Shown here: piece by piece, positions 54,501 to 64,000 of the stretch
Numbering within the stretch: position 1 is the stretch's first letter
How the letters are laid out: every line of letters begins with the position of its first letter
NCBI RefSeq assembly: GCF_964204645.1
Contig: NC_134033.1
Coordinates: 5,304,231 to 5,368,230, forward strand
Reading direction: 5' to 3'
DNA from: Tubulanus polymorphus
Lineage: Eukaryota; Nemertea; Palaeonemertea; Tubulaniformes; Tubulanidae
DNA length: 64,000 bases
Program-made: the position numbers and the translations under genes
The notes under the pieces: model-generated
What the model was told of the DNA's origin: nothing
Database searches by the model: none
The model's input: the letters and a program-made list of their open reading frames with translations, nothing else

Positions 54501-57353
54501 TGCATTATTACATATATTATATAGCAAGATATGATCTTTTTGTATTGCACCTTGCACATTATAATTATCATTATCATTATTATTATTATTATCATCATTA
54601 TCATTATCATTATCATTATTAAAATGCTTTGGAATGAATTGAACTGTGCCTGAACAACCTTAGGCAATCGAGGATTTTACCGACGATCCCCGAGCAATCC
54701 AGCCTCGATGTCCTATCGTATATGGACTTCGAATGTTGGATTGGCAGAGATTTGTCAACAATAATCTTTAATTCAATAAACGACGAATAAGAATAATCAT
54801 AAAATAATGATAATAATAATGAATATTTTTGTGTAACGGATGAAATTCTCCATAAAAAGCATCTAATTGTCGGAACTAAATTCTGATCAATCACGTTCTT
54901 TATGCGCATTCCACGCAGTGCCGATTACGATTTTTCTCCAAATTCAAACGAAATATTTTGATATGTTTTCAAATCGATAAAAGGGTTTAATAGCTTTTCC
55001 CGAACCAGACAAATTATACTCAACCAGATCCAAATTCATTCTGTCGTCCGCCATCATTAAACCAGCCGCGTACAACAGTATAGGTCTCAATACGACCATC
55101 TGATTCACCATTCCATAAATAATCATTAAGTTCTTTCTGTTAAAAAGAAAATAGCCGGCATCAAAATTTGAGACAGTTCTCTGTTCTTTTCTCTTTCACC
55201 GAGCACAGCTGTGAGGGGAGTTCAACAAGAACCAATGTGTCAGTGCTAGTTTCTTGCTCCCTCCACAGATGTGAGGGGAGTTCAACAAGAACCTATGTGT
55301 CTGTTCTAGTCTCTCACGACCACCACAGCTGTGTTTGTGTGTGTATGTGTGGTGGGGGGTCACCACGAACCCATGGTGTCTGTTCTTATTTATTGCTCAC
55401 ACCACAGCTGTGAGGGGAGTTCAACAAGACTAAATGTGTCTGTTCTAGTGACTCATTTTCACCGACATGTTCACCTAGAGTCCCCAAGCTGTGAGTTAAG
55501 TTTTTTCCCCATACGCACCTTGTCAAATCGACCTCGGGGCAACATGGACAGATACAACAGACAGGGGGACTCTTCAGCGAGATCTTCTCGTGCGATAACG
55601 TCTCTATGCACTTTTCCCGGCCGCCCAGATAGTCGACCATCAAATCGACGAATTTGATGACGGATATCGATAGGTATAGCGCCGCGACGAGTTTGTTCAG
55701 TTCCAAGGAGCGAGGTATACACAACGTCATAAGAGCCGTTATACTAACTACCTGAAAAAACAACGATATCAGACATCAGAGAGTGACAGCTGTATAAAAC
55801 GCACTCAACACAGGGAAATTCTCGGAAACATGCCAGAAATTAATTCAATCCATAAACAACAGTGTTGCTTCGTAACGGTTAAAAATAAGGAATGATTTGC
55901 ACAACTCGGGTATCGAACCCGGGTCTTCTTCATTAATTTACCAATTGAACTAGTCTACATGGCCAGCCAGGGCGAATTTCTATTTACGAACTACGTAAGT
56001 AAACCCGAATGTCAGTTTAGTCGGAACTATAGAGTCCAAAAAGTGAACCACCCGATTGAGCAGGGTCGCTTTTCGGTCGCCTCTTCCAACTACTTGAAGC
56101 GCGTATGACCGAACTAAGTGCGTTCGATTGACTAGCTCCGACGACTACTCGACTAACTACGAAAACCATAGTTTGATTAATCTAATTTTCTACGCTTTGT
56201 ATTTGGCGAGCTTGGTCTGGGACACCGATTGGTAAAAAAGTATCATACGAAATCTGGCAATGGGTTACCAGCAAAACCAGCTATCCCGCCAGATAGTGTG
56301 ACGAGCAGTAGGTCGTCCGTTGTAAAAATGAGTACATTTTCAATGAACTTTGAACTGGATTTTTAGACTCCCGAATCCATGTATTATCAAAGCACCCGCC
56401 AAATATACAAAACTATCATTCTTCTACTCTGATATCGGTAAAGGGGTTCTTAAATAATTGATTCATTTAAGAAAAAAGTTAATTTAGATTTAATTGAAAT
56501 GTAGACGAGAAATCGAATGCGGACGACCAACTATCTACTAGCGACACCTGGCGGATCCTCACCAGCCATACGTGGAATCCTCGATTACCCCAGTAGCACT
56601 GCGGGTACCCCATTGAATAAACAACAGGATCAAATCCTTTTAAAAACAAATATACCAACCGGATGTAACGCTAGCAGCCATATTGGATGCGACCCTTCGA
56701 CGCGCGTCAAACTCAAGGGACGTTTGTGCAACCGATAGACTTCTTCGAGAAATAGTATCAGGTTGAATAAAGCCATAGCCATACATATACACAATCCTAT
56801 CAGCTCCGACTCGGGAATTTCTATAAATTCGAAAGAGAATTGCAAGAGTTTTTTTCGAATTTGAATTCATTAAGTTGACCGCGGATTAGAAAGAATGTTA
56901 TTTTAGGTTAAACACAGATACTTGGTACCGATCAGGACAGTAATACATTTTTCTGGATAGAAATATTCTGTTTACAGTAAACTGATCAATACTCGGTACC
57001 GATCAAGACGGTTATTAATCTGTCTAGGTAGAAATATTCTGTTTACAGTAAACTGCTCAATACTCGGTTCCGATCAAGGCAGAAATTAATTTGTCCGGGT
57101 AGAAATATCTTGTTTACAATACCGTATCAACTTCTTTGGACTCGGTACCGATAAGATAGCAAACAGTCGTGGTCTCACAGCAAACCGGTATCATGAAATT
57201 TACATTAAACTAACTAAAAGTATGCATATTGTCTACAGTCTTCTTTAACTGACGGATCACGTGCGTTATCCTACCCCACAAATCCCAAATCCCCCAAACT
57301 TTACCACTAAAGAACTTCCTCGTCGTCGGCAGGGTATCGCTGCAATTCTCCAT
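51568..57353 (-). CDS. SLC51A: SLC51A (organic solute transporter alpha)-like membrane protein, six exons
   Basis: Member of the OST-alpha/TMEM184 family (Solute_trans_a); OST-alpha works with a beta subunit to export bile acids and steroids across the plasma membrane, but the substrate here is unknown. Exons on the minus strand: 57353-57305, 56820-56660, 55751-55519, 55136-55025, 54274-54049, 51833-51568; 348 residues, close to the human length (340). All phases agree, including the tiny first exon (MENCSDTLP...). Hydrophobic segments are spread over exons 2-6. Hallmarks: FLEEVY after TM1, a Cys-rich PPVCCICPCCPE loop, QMVVLRPILLY, GKFICMQLVILFQNVQG and FGWIPC. The C-terminal tail is acidic and hydrophilic. 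Exon 4's donor could instead be some bases further on. Introns 2 and 5 carry copies of one MITE. Distinguishing OST-alpha from TMEM184 needs a tree; length and the IPC motif favour OST-alpha. Confidence 0.85.
52128..52480. mobile_element. MITE with CAATRGGGTACCCGC ends, copy in intron 5
   Basis: About 350 bp beginning CAATAGGGTACCCGCAAAACC and sharing the entire length with 56255-56615. The right part contains one GACACCTGGCGGATCCTC unit of the 77-bp repeat family. A shorter relative follows at 52850-53100. Confidence 0.65.
53295..53355. repeat. Strong hairpin next to a CTGATGA motif
   Basis: GTAGCGAAAGCTCGTGCGTC and GACGCACGAGTTTTCGCTAC are 20-bp near-perfect inverted arms with a 14-base loop. 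On the minus strand TACCTGATGAAGC follows the stem, and CATTAGC...GAAAA lies beyond, a layout like the termini of Penelope-like retroelements with degenerate hammerhead motifs. Confidence 0.5.
54297..54630. repeat. ATT/ATC-rich microsatellite region
   Basis: Runs of TTATTATTA at 54301-54325 and of ATTATCATT at 54560-54620 with interrupted repeats between, all within intron 4 of the SLC51A-like gene. Confidence 0.85.
55195..55495. repeat. Tandem repeat of about 60 bp, inverted relative of 42740-43140
   Basis: Four units with CCACAGCTGTGAGGGGAGTTCAACAAGA and TGTGTCTGTTCTAGTCTCTCA. It lies in intron 3 of the SLC51A-like gene and ends within 30 bases of the exon 3 donor. Confidence 0.75.
55895..55970 (-). 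other. tRNA-like segment (SINE head or pseudogene)
   Basis: On the minus strand ACTAGTTCAATTGGTAAA resembles an A box and CCCGGGTTCGATACCCG a B box with T-arm. The acceptor stem is not closed. It lies in intron 2 of the SLC51A-like gene. Confidence 0.45.
56255..56615. mobile_element. MITE with GGGTACC ends, copy in intron 2
   Basis: Second copy of 52128-52480, ending GCGGGTACCCCATTG, the inverted form of the left terminus. By eye the two copies agree at most positions, with small indels. Confidence 0.65.
56915..57165. repeat. Tandem repeat of about 61 bp, inverted relative of 13870-14095
   Basis: Four units with ACTCGGTACCGATCAAGAC, TAGGTAGAAATATTCTG and TTTACAGTAAACTG in intron 1 of the SLC51A-like gene. 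Confidence 0.75.
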
Positions 57354-57359
57354 TTCATA

Positions 57360-59020
57360 TACCGGTTTAAACGTTCCGCATAGACCGGTATTCGATCACT
57401 TCTTTAAGCGGTTTCGTCATCGACGTATAATAACGCATCCACCGCGGCTCATAACATCGAGTTATACACATAGCGTGTTTGAATACGAGGACAACACGGC
57501 AATATCGCTATCATACCGGTAATGATCAGATGACACATATTTCGACCCCGGTTGTTTCGATTAGAATCGTGACTTGATTTCCGCGTTACAGATTAGACAG
57601 GTATACAGGTTTAAATAGGTCTAGACTATAGTATATGGCTGGAAAACAAACGCGATAGTCAATTGCGCCTTTTTGAGTATTACTTTATAGCCCACTTGTG
57701 ACTTGAGTCCCAGCGAGCTATTGCGTTCACGTTCCGTCGTCCGCAGGTCCGTCCGTCCGTCCGTTGACGGTATCCAGTAATGTTGGGAAGTTTTAAAGGC
57801 GCTTCCATGGATTGTCTTGATCTTTGACTTCTTCATGTACGTATCTACCCTAGATCGTCTGCCCAAAAACTGGCACGATTAGAATCAAGATAACCGACCG
57901 GCAACCTTTGTAACAGGTTTTTACACATTTTTACACAAGTTTTCAAGGGGAATTATGAGAACGCTTCGATCAATAATCTTGTTGTTTGCATATGTTTGTA
58001 TCTCCCCATCGTACATCAGCATAACAAACATTGGGTCGATCAGACGCAAGATGGCTGCTGTCATTAGACCATTTTTGTGCCCAAAAACGTCGTCATTTTT
58101 GCCCTCGATTCCGAGACCGATAGCTCCTAAATGGTTGGCCACTTTTCATTGAAATTTGCGATGGTTATACTTTGAGGAGAAAGCTCCTAAACATATCAGA
58201 CATATTTTTAATCAATCGAGCCGCCATCTTAGTGCCATCAGTCCTCATTATAGAAAAAAGTTTTTTTAAGGAAAATATCCAAAGGTTTTAATTTATAGTC
58301 TTGCTATTTGATAAACTTTATCACTATTGTAGTATTCATTTCCCTCGCGTGGAATTCGGGGTTTTCCAGATTTTTGTTCACGCCACCAGGCGGAGCTGAA
58401 TATTGAATCATATACGATTTGCCTATTTATGTTGATACCTGTGGACATTTTGTAACCACAATCAATTGCAACGTGTGACATGTTGTATATGGTGTTTGAG
58501 TTTTAAGGTCATTTTTTTTGTTTATGGTCACCAGGGGGCACTGAATAGCAAAATAACATAGTATTTTCATATTGTATTGGTCTCTAGGCATATTTCGTAA
58601 CCCCAATGAGTTGCAAAAATGTAGCTTGTGACATGATCTATGATTGTGGTGATTTTCAAGCTCAAATTTGAATATGGTCCACAGGGGGGCATTGAATAGC
58701 TGAATAACTTAGTATTTTCATATTGTATTGGTCTCTAGGCATATTTTGTAACCACAATCATTGCAAAATTGTAGCTAGTGACATTTTCTATAATTGTAGT
58801 GAGTTTTGGGGTCAAAGCTATCTTAGTATGTTTACCCGTGGCGTTGAATATTGTAATTTTCTGTTTGTTGAGCAATTCAAACCACTTTCCAAGAAGGAAT
58901 CGTGTCCTTGGGCCCTTAAAGCTGCGTGGTAAACTAGATATATACGCTCATAAAGGCGCGTGTCGATTTTTGGGATACTGAAGAGAATAGACAAACATAT
59001 GCTGCACTTTCTTTTGTTTT
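57360..59020. other. Intergenic, repeat fragments, no gene
   Basis: 57660-57765 is an inverted copy of the dispersed repeat at 23800-23880. 58290-58800 contains two or three related segments sharing TTTCATATTGTATTGGTCTCTAGGCATATTT and GTCACCAGGGGGCA-like words. No coding sequence is supported. Confidence 0.45.
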
Positions 59021-59680
59021 AGTACTTTTAGTTCCGGAATGAATTGCTTCGGTGATTCGTTTGCGGTGAAATGAATTTTTTGTGCACCGAGCTACCAGGA
59101 GCTGCGGTCTAGAACCCGTATCCGAATTGACGTTTGGTAATTCAAATTGAGGAACTATCATTGATAAGTTTTGCCGGTAATCCGACGGAGGGGATCTAAG
59201 TCGAAAAATTCAAAGAAGAAATTTACTCATCGGGGTCGCGGTTTAGAACTCGAATCCGAGATGACGCATTCAAAGTGCTCAACTGGTATTGGCTTTGCAC
59301 CTTAGTCGAATCGATATGGATGTGCGCGTGAATATACACATTCATTACTTGATGTTCGTTTTTTGTTAACACGCACCTCGTCAACGTCATCGATTTCAAT
59401 GAATAGAACAGACAAGCATCTGTCGCAATGACTTTTCTTTTCGAATTTTGTCCCCAACAGCGCGACTGTCACAATCGTGCCGCCTATAGTTTCGGAATGA
59501 AGCTTCGGTGATTCGATTGAAAATCGCGAATGTCTTCAGCGTACCGAGCTTCTTTGAGTTGCCGCGGCTTAGAACGGCAGAATCGACATTAACTTCGAAT
59601 TGAGGAATTATCGAAGTTTTATAGAAATTTGCCGAGAGAGTTTTTAGTCGAAAAATTAAAATAACGTATTCGCTCATTTT
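59020..59680. repeat. Diverged tandem duplication upstream of the GT14 gene
   Basis: 59030-59215 and 59490-59665 share the order CTTCGGTGATTCG, CACCGAGCT/GTACCGAGCT, GCGG(C/T)(C/T)TAGAAC, AATTGAGGAA(C/T)TATC, GCCG and AGTCGAAAAATT. Spacing is about 450 bp. It could be a duplicated regulatory region or an old repeat. Confidence 0.5.
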
Positions 59681-59921
59681 CATGAATCGATTTCGATTTC
59701 TTGCATAGAAGAACTGAATTATGCGTTAACGAAGTTAAGGCACTTTGATAAAGCGACAAGCTGAACAGAGAAATACCTGCCGGTTGGTTGGAGAAGGGAG
59801 GTGGCCACCTCCCTTGTTGGAGGAATCACTAAACTTGGAAGACGCTTTGCTTGAGGTTTTCATTGGTTTTCGATAAAGAAGTTACGAGCATCGAAGCATA
59901 AACGTCAAAACCTCCTTGAAA

Positions 59922-61988
59922 ATGGCAATCTGGTGCACGGTCACACGGTTCCGATCGCAGAGAATAATTTTAGTTCTGGTGTTTGTAATTATCATGATCA
60001 GTTTCTCCTTCAATCGCCAGGAACGATTCGCTAGAAACCGCGAAGCTGAACGATGTTGTTCTGGCGACTGTATCGCGATCGACAGTAGTCCGTACCGACC
60101 CCGTCGCGTTAGCCAGTTCGCCAGACGGCATCTATGCGAAGGACTTTTCAAGGGCGATAGCGAAACGTTGGTAAAAGCGCGGCGCTACATGCGACGCTAC
60201 CCGGTCGAATCGATACCCGACTGGGAATACTTTCAAATACTGTCGAATTCAACCTGCGCCGAATTCGTCGCGTCGAACGGTTATTTCAAGTCGCCGACGT
60301 CACGAGAAGAGATCGATTTTCCGCTGGCGTACGGGATACTCGTCTACAGGGATTTCGAGCAGTTCGAGCGCTTGTTCAGAGCGGTATACGCGCCTCAGAA
60401 TTACTACTGCGTCCACGTCGATAGTAAAAGCGCCGCGTCGTTCTACGGCGCCGTTGTCAAGTTAACCGATTGTTTCGAAAACGCTTACGTCGTTGAAACG
60501 CGCGTCGACGTACGGCGCGGCGATTTTAGTTTGCTGGAAGCGGAAGTCACGTGCGCCAGATATTTGTTGAAGTACAAACGTTGGAAATACTACATAAATC
60601 TTACCGGACACGAGTTCCCGTTTCTGAGCAATCGTCAACTCGTCCGCGTGTTCAAAGCGTACAACGGATCAAACGATATAAATGTACAGTTGACCCTTCA
60701 AGATAAATGGTAAACACATATGGAAATCATCACATATAACAAAACCTTTTACCTAGACACATTTTAAATGTATGCCCTTCTTTGCCCTAATTGCTAATTA
60801 AATCGCGTTACCTGAGGGGCACTGCAGTGTGGAGTCGATGTGCGCTACGCCATCAATATCGGCGATTGGAGAATTACACATTTTGTGTATATCAGCATAT
60901 ATATAATATCTTTTAATTCATACAACCTTTTTAAAGGAAATGAAATGCAGAATTTGCGAATAAGATTAGGGTGTCCACGACGTCATCGATATTGGTGCTT
61001 AAAAAGTAACAATTTCACTTTAGTATATATTGGCGTTTAGAATATCTTTTAATCGATTGATTCTAATCAGGTTCATATTTTTTGCTTACTGAATTTACAA
61101 GTCCTATTATGAATATCAATGGCGTGAGTTGACGAGTACTACGTCATTGACATCGGGGCTAGACTGGTTGCCGGTCAGATTGTAAGTATATGTTTATATG
61201 TTCGATAGGAAATCACGATGGAAGATTCCAGTCAACAAAATCAATGAACGAAAAAAACCGGCTCCACGTAATATCACGACGAGGAAGGGCGAGGTTCACG
61301 TGACCGCTAGTCGAGAGTTCATGGAGTTCGCGTTGACTGACGATAAAGCGCGAGAGTTCTACTATTGGCTGCGCGATACGATGATGCCGGAAGAGCTGTT
61401 CTATACGACCTTGAACTTCGATAGCGCAATTTGCGCACCGGGTAGTTCCGCAGGTAGGCGCGCCGGGGATGGCAGTGGGACGAACTGGCAATGACATCGC
61501 TATATTGAGGTTTCGAAGAGGCGTTTAAGAGAAAAGTCGGTTTTAATTTGAAGGGTTAAAACGAATTCTCGAGTAACATAGCAAAGAAATTGGTTAAGGT
61601 ATCATATTTTGTTCGTTAATATGGTTGAAAAGTCTTGAAAAATCATTTTTCAGGAAGTGTGAACGAATTGACTGATCATTACCAGGCCAGGTACAAGAAC
61701 TGGGGACACGTGCAGCCTGAATATATGGGCGGCAAGGCCATTCGATGTCAAGGTCGATTCAGGAACGACATCTGCATTCCGGGAGTCGGCGACCTGTCGA
61801 AGTTGGCGCCGTCGACGAACAAGAAACTTTTTCTGAATAAACTCTATCAGGATTTCGAGTATTTGACTTACGATTGTTTGGAAGATGTTCAGCGGAATCT
61901 GACGATCCGGTCGAGTTCAGCCGACTTCGCGTTCGACGATTCTTTCTATCGCAATTTGATATTCGCGAAGAAGAAACGCGATTGTTAA
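59922..61988 (+). CDS. GT14 core-2/I-branching beta-1,6-GlcNAc-transferase (GCNT-like), three exons
   Basis: Golgi enzyme that adds beta-1,6-linked GlcNAc to branch mucin-type O-glycans or poly-LacNAc. Exons 59922-60709, 61209-61453 and 61654-61988, GT-AG with agreeing phases, give 455 residues, close to the 428-440 of vertebrate GCNTs. The ATG at 59922 is followed by a short cytosolic part and a signal anchor at about residues 16-30 (IILVLVFVIIMISFSF), then a stem. Catalytic-domain hallmarks: FPLAYGILVYRDFEQFERLFRAVYAPQNYYCVHVDSK (start), VRRGDFSLLEAE, WKYYINLTGHEFPF, HVTASREFMEFAL, PEELFYTTL and CVYG-like CIPGVGDLSKL. Cys residues are spaced as in the family. Exact acceptor (core 1, core 3 or poly-LacNAc) cannot be told. 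No lesion is seen. Confidence 0.92.
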
Positions 61989-62157
61989 ACATCGATGAAA
62001 CATTAGATCCGTGTTGTGACGATATCATATAGAATCCTGATACACTGTAATGATTTCATCAATTATTTATAAATTTTTCTTCAATGTATAGTTAAACTCA
62101 ACACTTAATCTTAAGATACACAATATCCGTGTTCGATGAATATGTAAGACACTACGC

Positions 62158-62186
62158 CTGATGATGTATCAGTTTATAGCCGAAAC
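62158..62186 (+). other. Degenerate hammerhead-like motif (Penelope-type tail)
   Basis: CTGATGA (62158-62164) and CGAAAC (62181-62186) lie in the order and spacing of a hammerhead core, followed by ATTGCTCGAAATATAAA. Stem II between them does not pair well, so it is probably an inactive relic of a Penelope-like element end. Confidence 0.35.
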
Positions 62187-62507
62187 ATTGCTCGAAATAT
62201 AAACTCATTTAAACTCAGGACCTTTCCTTCGTTGGCTGAAATTATTGTGGGATTTCATACACTAAACATGTCCTTCGAACCATTGTCTCCTTCATATTCA
62301 CCTTGTTTAACCCCCTTCTCCTAGTCCTAGTTCGCTTTGCTTTAACCAGTTTCCGAACTACGGACACCCTGAGTGCGCCATCTGATCTGAACATCTGGCG
62401 ACAATTTGCATGAATAGTTGAATGAATAGCTAACCATTTTAAATATCAGGATTATAATCGATTAAAACCGAGAATATTCGAACCGTTTATTCGAACCAGT
62501 TGTCAGA

Positions 62508-62579
62508 GGGGATATAGCTCAGTGGTAGAGCATTCGACTGCAGATCGAGAGGTCCCTGGTTCAAATCCGGGTGTCCCCT
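62508..62579 (+). tRNA. tRNA-Cys (GCA)
   Basis: 72 bases that fold fully. The acceptor stem GGGGATA pairs with TGTCCCC (one T-G wobble), with discriminator T as usual for Cys. The D arm contains TAGCTCAGTGGTAGAGC (A box), the anticodon loop is CTGCAGA with anticodon GCA between TTCGA and TCGAG-type strands, and the T arm carries GGTTCAAATCC (B box). There is no intron. CCA is not encoded, as normal for eukaryotes. Confidence 0.95.
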
Positions 62580-62589
62580 GAATTTTTTT

Positions 62590-63560
62590 GATACATTTCT
62601 TTATTTTAGCCGATGTTTCGCTAGGGCTGCTTCATCTAGAACTAGGTTTAGGTCAACAACACTTGAAGCCATTACTTGTGTGCCTTACACTCCCACTTCC
62701 CTGCTATGACCAAGAAACGAATCTTTGCGCACTTGAAGGAGTACTTAATCTAGTTCTTAAATTTAAGATTTAGATTTAGAAACGACCAAGCTGTTTTATT
62801 TCGAAAAGGACATATGATTAATTAAATACAAATCTTTATCTGCATGAAAGCAATGAGAGTTTTTAAAAATCTATTAACAGGGATTGACCCTGTTTTCTAT
62901 TTGATTGCTAGATTTCGTTTGAACGTTCTGATTTGGTGTCCCTTACAAACCCACCGCACCTGCCGGAAACGAAACAGGGGTTCGATTTTGAAATCAGAAA
63001 TCGAAGTTATACGGATTTAGTTGTGTGATCGGCGGTCGAGTTGACAGAATTTCTTGTTTTAATCGAAGAACATAATTCGGTTCCGGTTCATTCAAAAGAA
63101 TGTTGGGAGTTCTAATGAAGGTACTACACACCAGTAACAAAATGTAGCTTTGTAGCACAACTTATAAAAAGGGCATTTTGAAACAAAAAGGGCATTTTGA
63201 ATCAAAGGGCATTTTGAAATAAAAAGGGCATTTTGGTGCAAAAAGGGAATTTTGAAACAAAAAGGACATCTGAAATTTGGAGAATCTGCATTTTGCTGTT
63301 ATTTCCAAGCAATTAAAGTCCTGCCGTGAAGTGCTTTCTAGCAAATTAACATTAATTTGCATTGAGATGTAGTTTCCAGGCAATAAAGACAAAATCTAGT
63401 GTTTTTTTGTTATAAAATCATCTACCTCGTTTTGTAAAAATGTTCCTTTTTCTACTTTGGGCATGAAAAGAAAAAAATTTAAAAAGCCACGAGATACTCA
63501 CGACGTTTACCGTTGCTACGTTTGATAAGGTACACATAACACATGCTACGAGATAGAATG
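62590..63560. other. Intergenic with short repeats, no gene
   Basis: 62980-63045 shares a dispersed repeat with 43515-43570. 63168-63265 contains five units of about 19-20 bp (AAAAGGGCATTTTGAAA). No supported coding region. Confidence 0.5.
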
Positions 63561-63576
63561 GTGTGAACATCCTCAG

Positions 63577-63787
63577 GGGCGGATCCAAGCTTTATTCCAC
63601 TGTATTGCAGAATATAGTCGGGAAAATATGGATAACATATTTTCCAGAAGTACCTCATCTAATAGGTCCAGAATGCCTTTAAATATAAGGGAAAAGGGTC
63701 AAATTTCTCTAATGAGCTTCGCAGCTGGCGTATCATTGAGCAATAATTTATAAGAATATAGTCAATTTTACTGGCTGGATCCGCCCC
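63577..63787. mobile_element. MITE with GGGGCGGATCC-type inverted ends
   Basis: The left end GGGGCGGATCCAAGC is inverted at the right (GCTGGATCCGCCCC). About 211 bp, non-coding. Related to the element at 3413-3707, and its end word is the same as at 47876. Confidence 0.65.
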
Positions 63788-64000
63788 AGATCCTTGTTGA
63801 CTGGGTTGGCACGAGGCAGGGAAACACTCGCAAACAGGAGACAGAAACATCCGTACGTTTCCCTGTGTTGTGTGCGTTTAGATCAAACGGTTCGTCGAGA
63901 TCAAACATGTCCGTGTTTCCCTGCGTCGTATATGCGTTTGCGAGAAACAATCTACAACTCTGGCTACCAATGGCTATTTTGACGGGCAGTATGAGCGACG
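63788..64000. other. Window end, short direct and inverted words
   Basis: CAGGGAAACACTCGCAAAC and its inverted relatives GTTTCCCTG(T/C)G and GCGTTTGCGAG recur at 63818-63945. No gene is recognised. Confidence 0.35.

Overview
This is a window of an animal nuclear genome: genes are split by GT-AG introns, more than half of the DNA is dispersed or tandem repeat, and the sequence is AT-rich with long (TA)n runs and many copies of the palindromic word TAGGCCTA. The gene families (ferritin, AMMECR1, SLC51A-like carrier, core-2 type GT14 and GT31 glycosyltransferases, a rhodopsin-like receptor, a secreted peptide precursor) and the repeat style suggest a marine invertebrate, most likely a lophotrochozoan such as a mollusc or annelid. 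The phylum is inference; nothing here proves it.

Layout. 1-12 kb (+): a complete five-exon AMMECR1 gene whose introns hold minisatellites and small transposons. 12-22 kb: no gene recognised; (TA)n, minisatellites and several MITE-like elements. 22.6-24.5 kb (-): a three-coding-exon ferritin of 173 residues. 25.2-27.3 kb (+): a broken, 5'-truncated non-LTR retrotransposon with a short tandem-repeat tail. 29.2-33.7 kb (+): a duplicated 5' flank, of which only the second copy still leads into an intronless peptide-receptor-like GPCR; the first copy stops at a small transposon. 33.75-40.1 kb: a Polinton-like DNA element with about 500-bp terminal inverted repeats (TIRs), a fragmentary protein-primed family-B DNA polymerase, a zinc-finger gene and three small ORFs. 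A second 1.64-kb transposon lies inside the polymerase gene, flanked by an 8-bp duplication. 44.5-45.5 kb (-): a GT31 glycosyltransferase with nonsense and frameshift lesions. 46.0-46.5 kb: a reverse-transcriptase fragment. 48.5-49.9 kb (+): a two-exon secreted peptide/neuropeptide-like precursor with interstitial telomere repeats in its intron. 51.6-57.4 kb (-): a complete six-exon SLC51A (OST-alpha)-like transporter. 59.9-62.0 kb (+): a complete three-exon GT14 (GCNT-like) gene. 62.5 kb (+): tRNA-Cys(GCA).

The host genes are unrelated single loci and form no operon. The most notable material is mobile: each TIR of the Polinton-like element carries a TATA box, leader and start codon that face inward into two different genes, and the same hairpin-type terminus recurs in a smaller relative next to the receptor duplication. 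Several minisatellite and MITE families occur at two to five places in the window, often in opposite orientation, including inside introns of the AMMECR1 and SLC51A-like genes. All exon models were built by eye from splice signals and reading-phase agreement; family names come from recognised motifs, not from a search.
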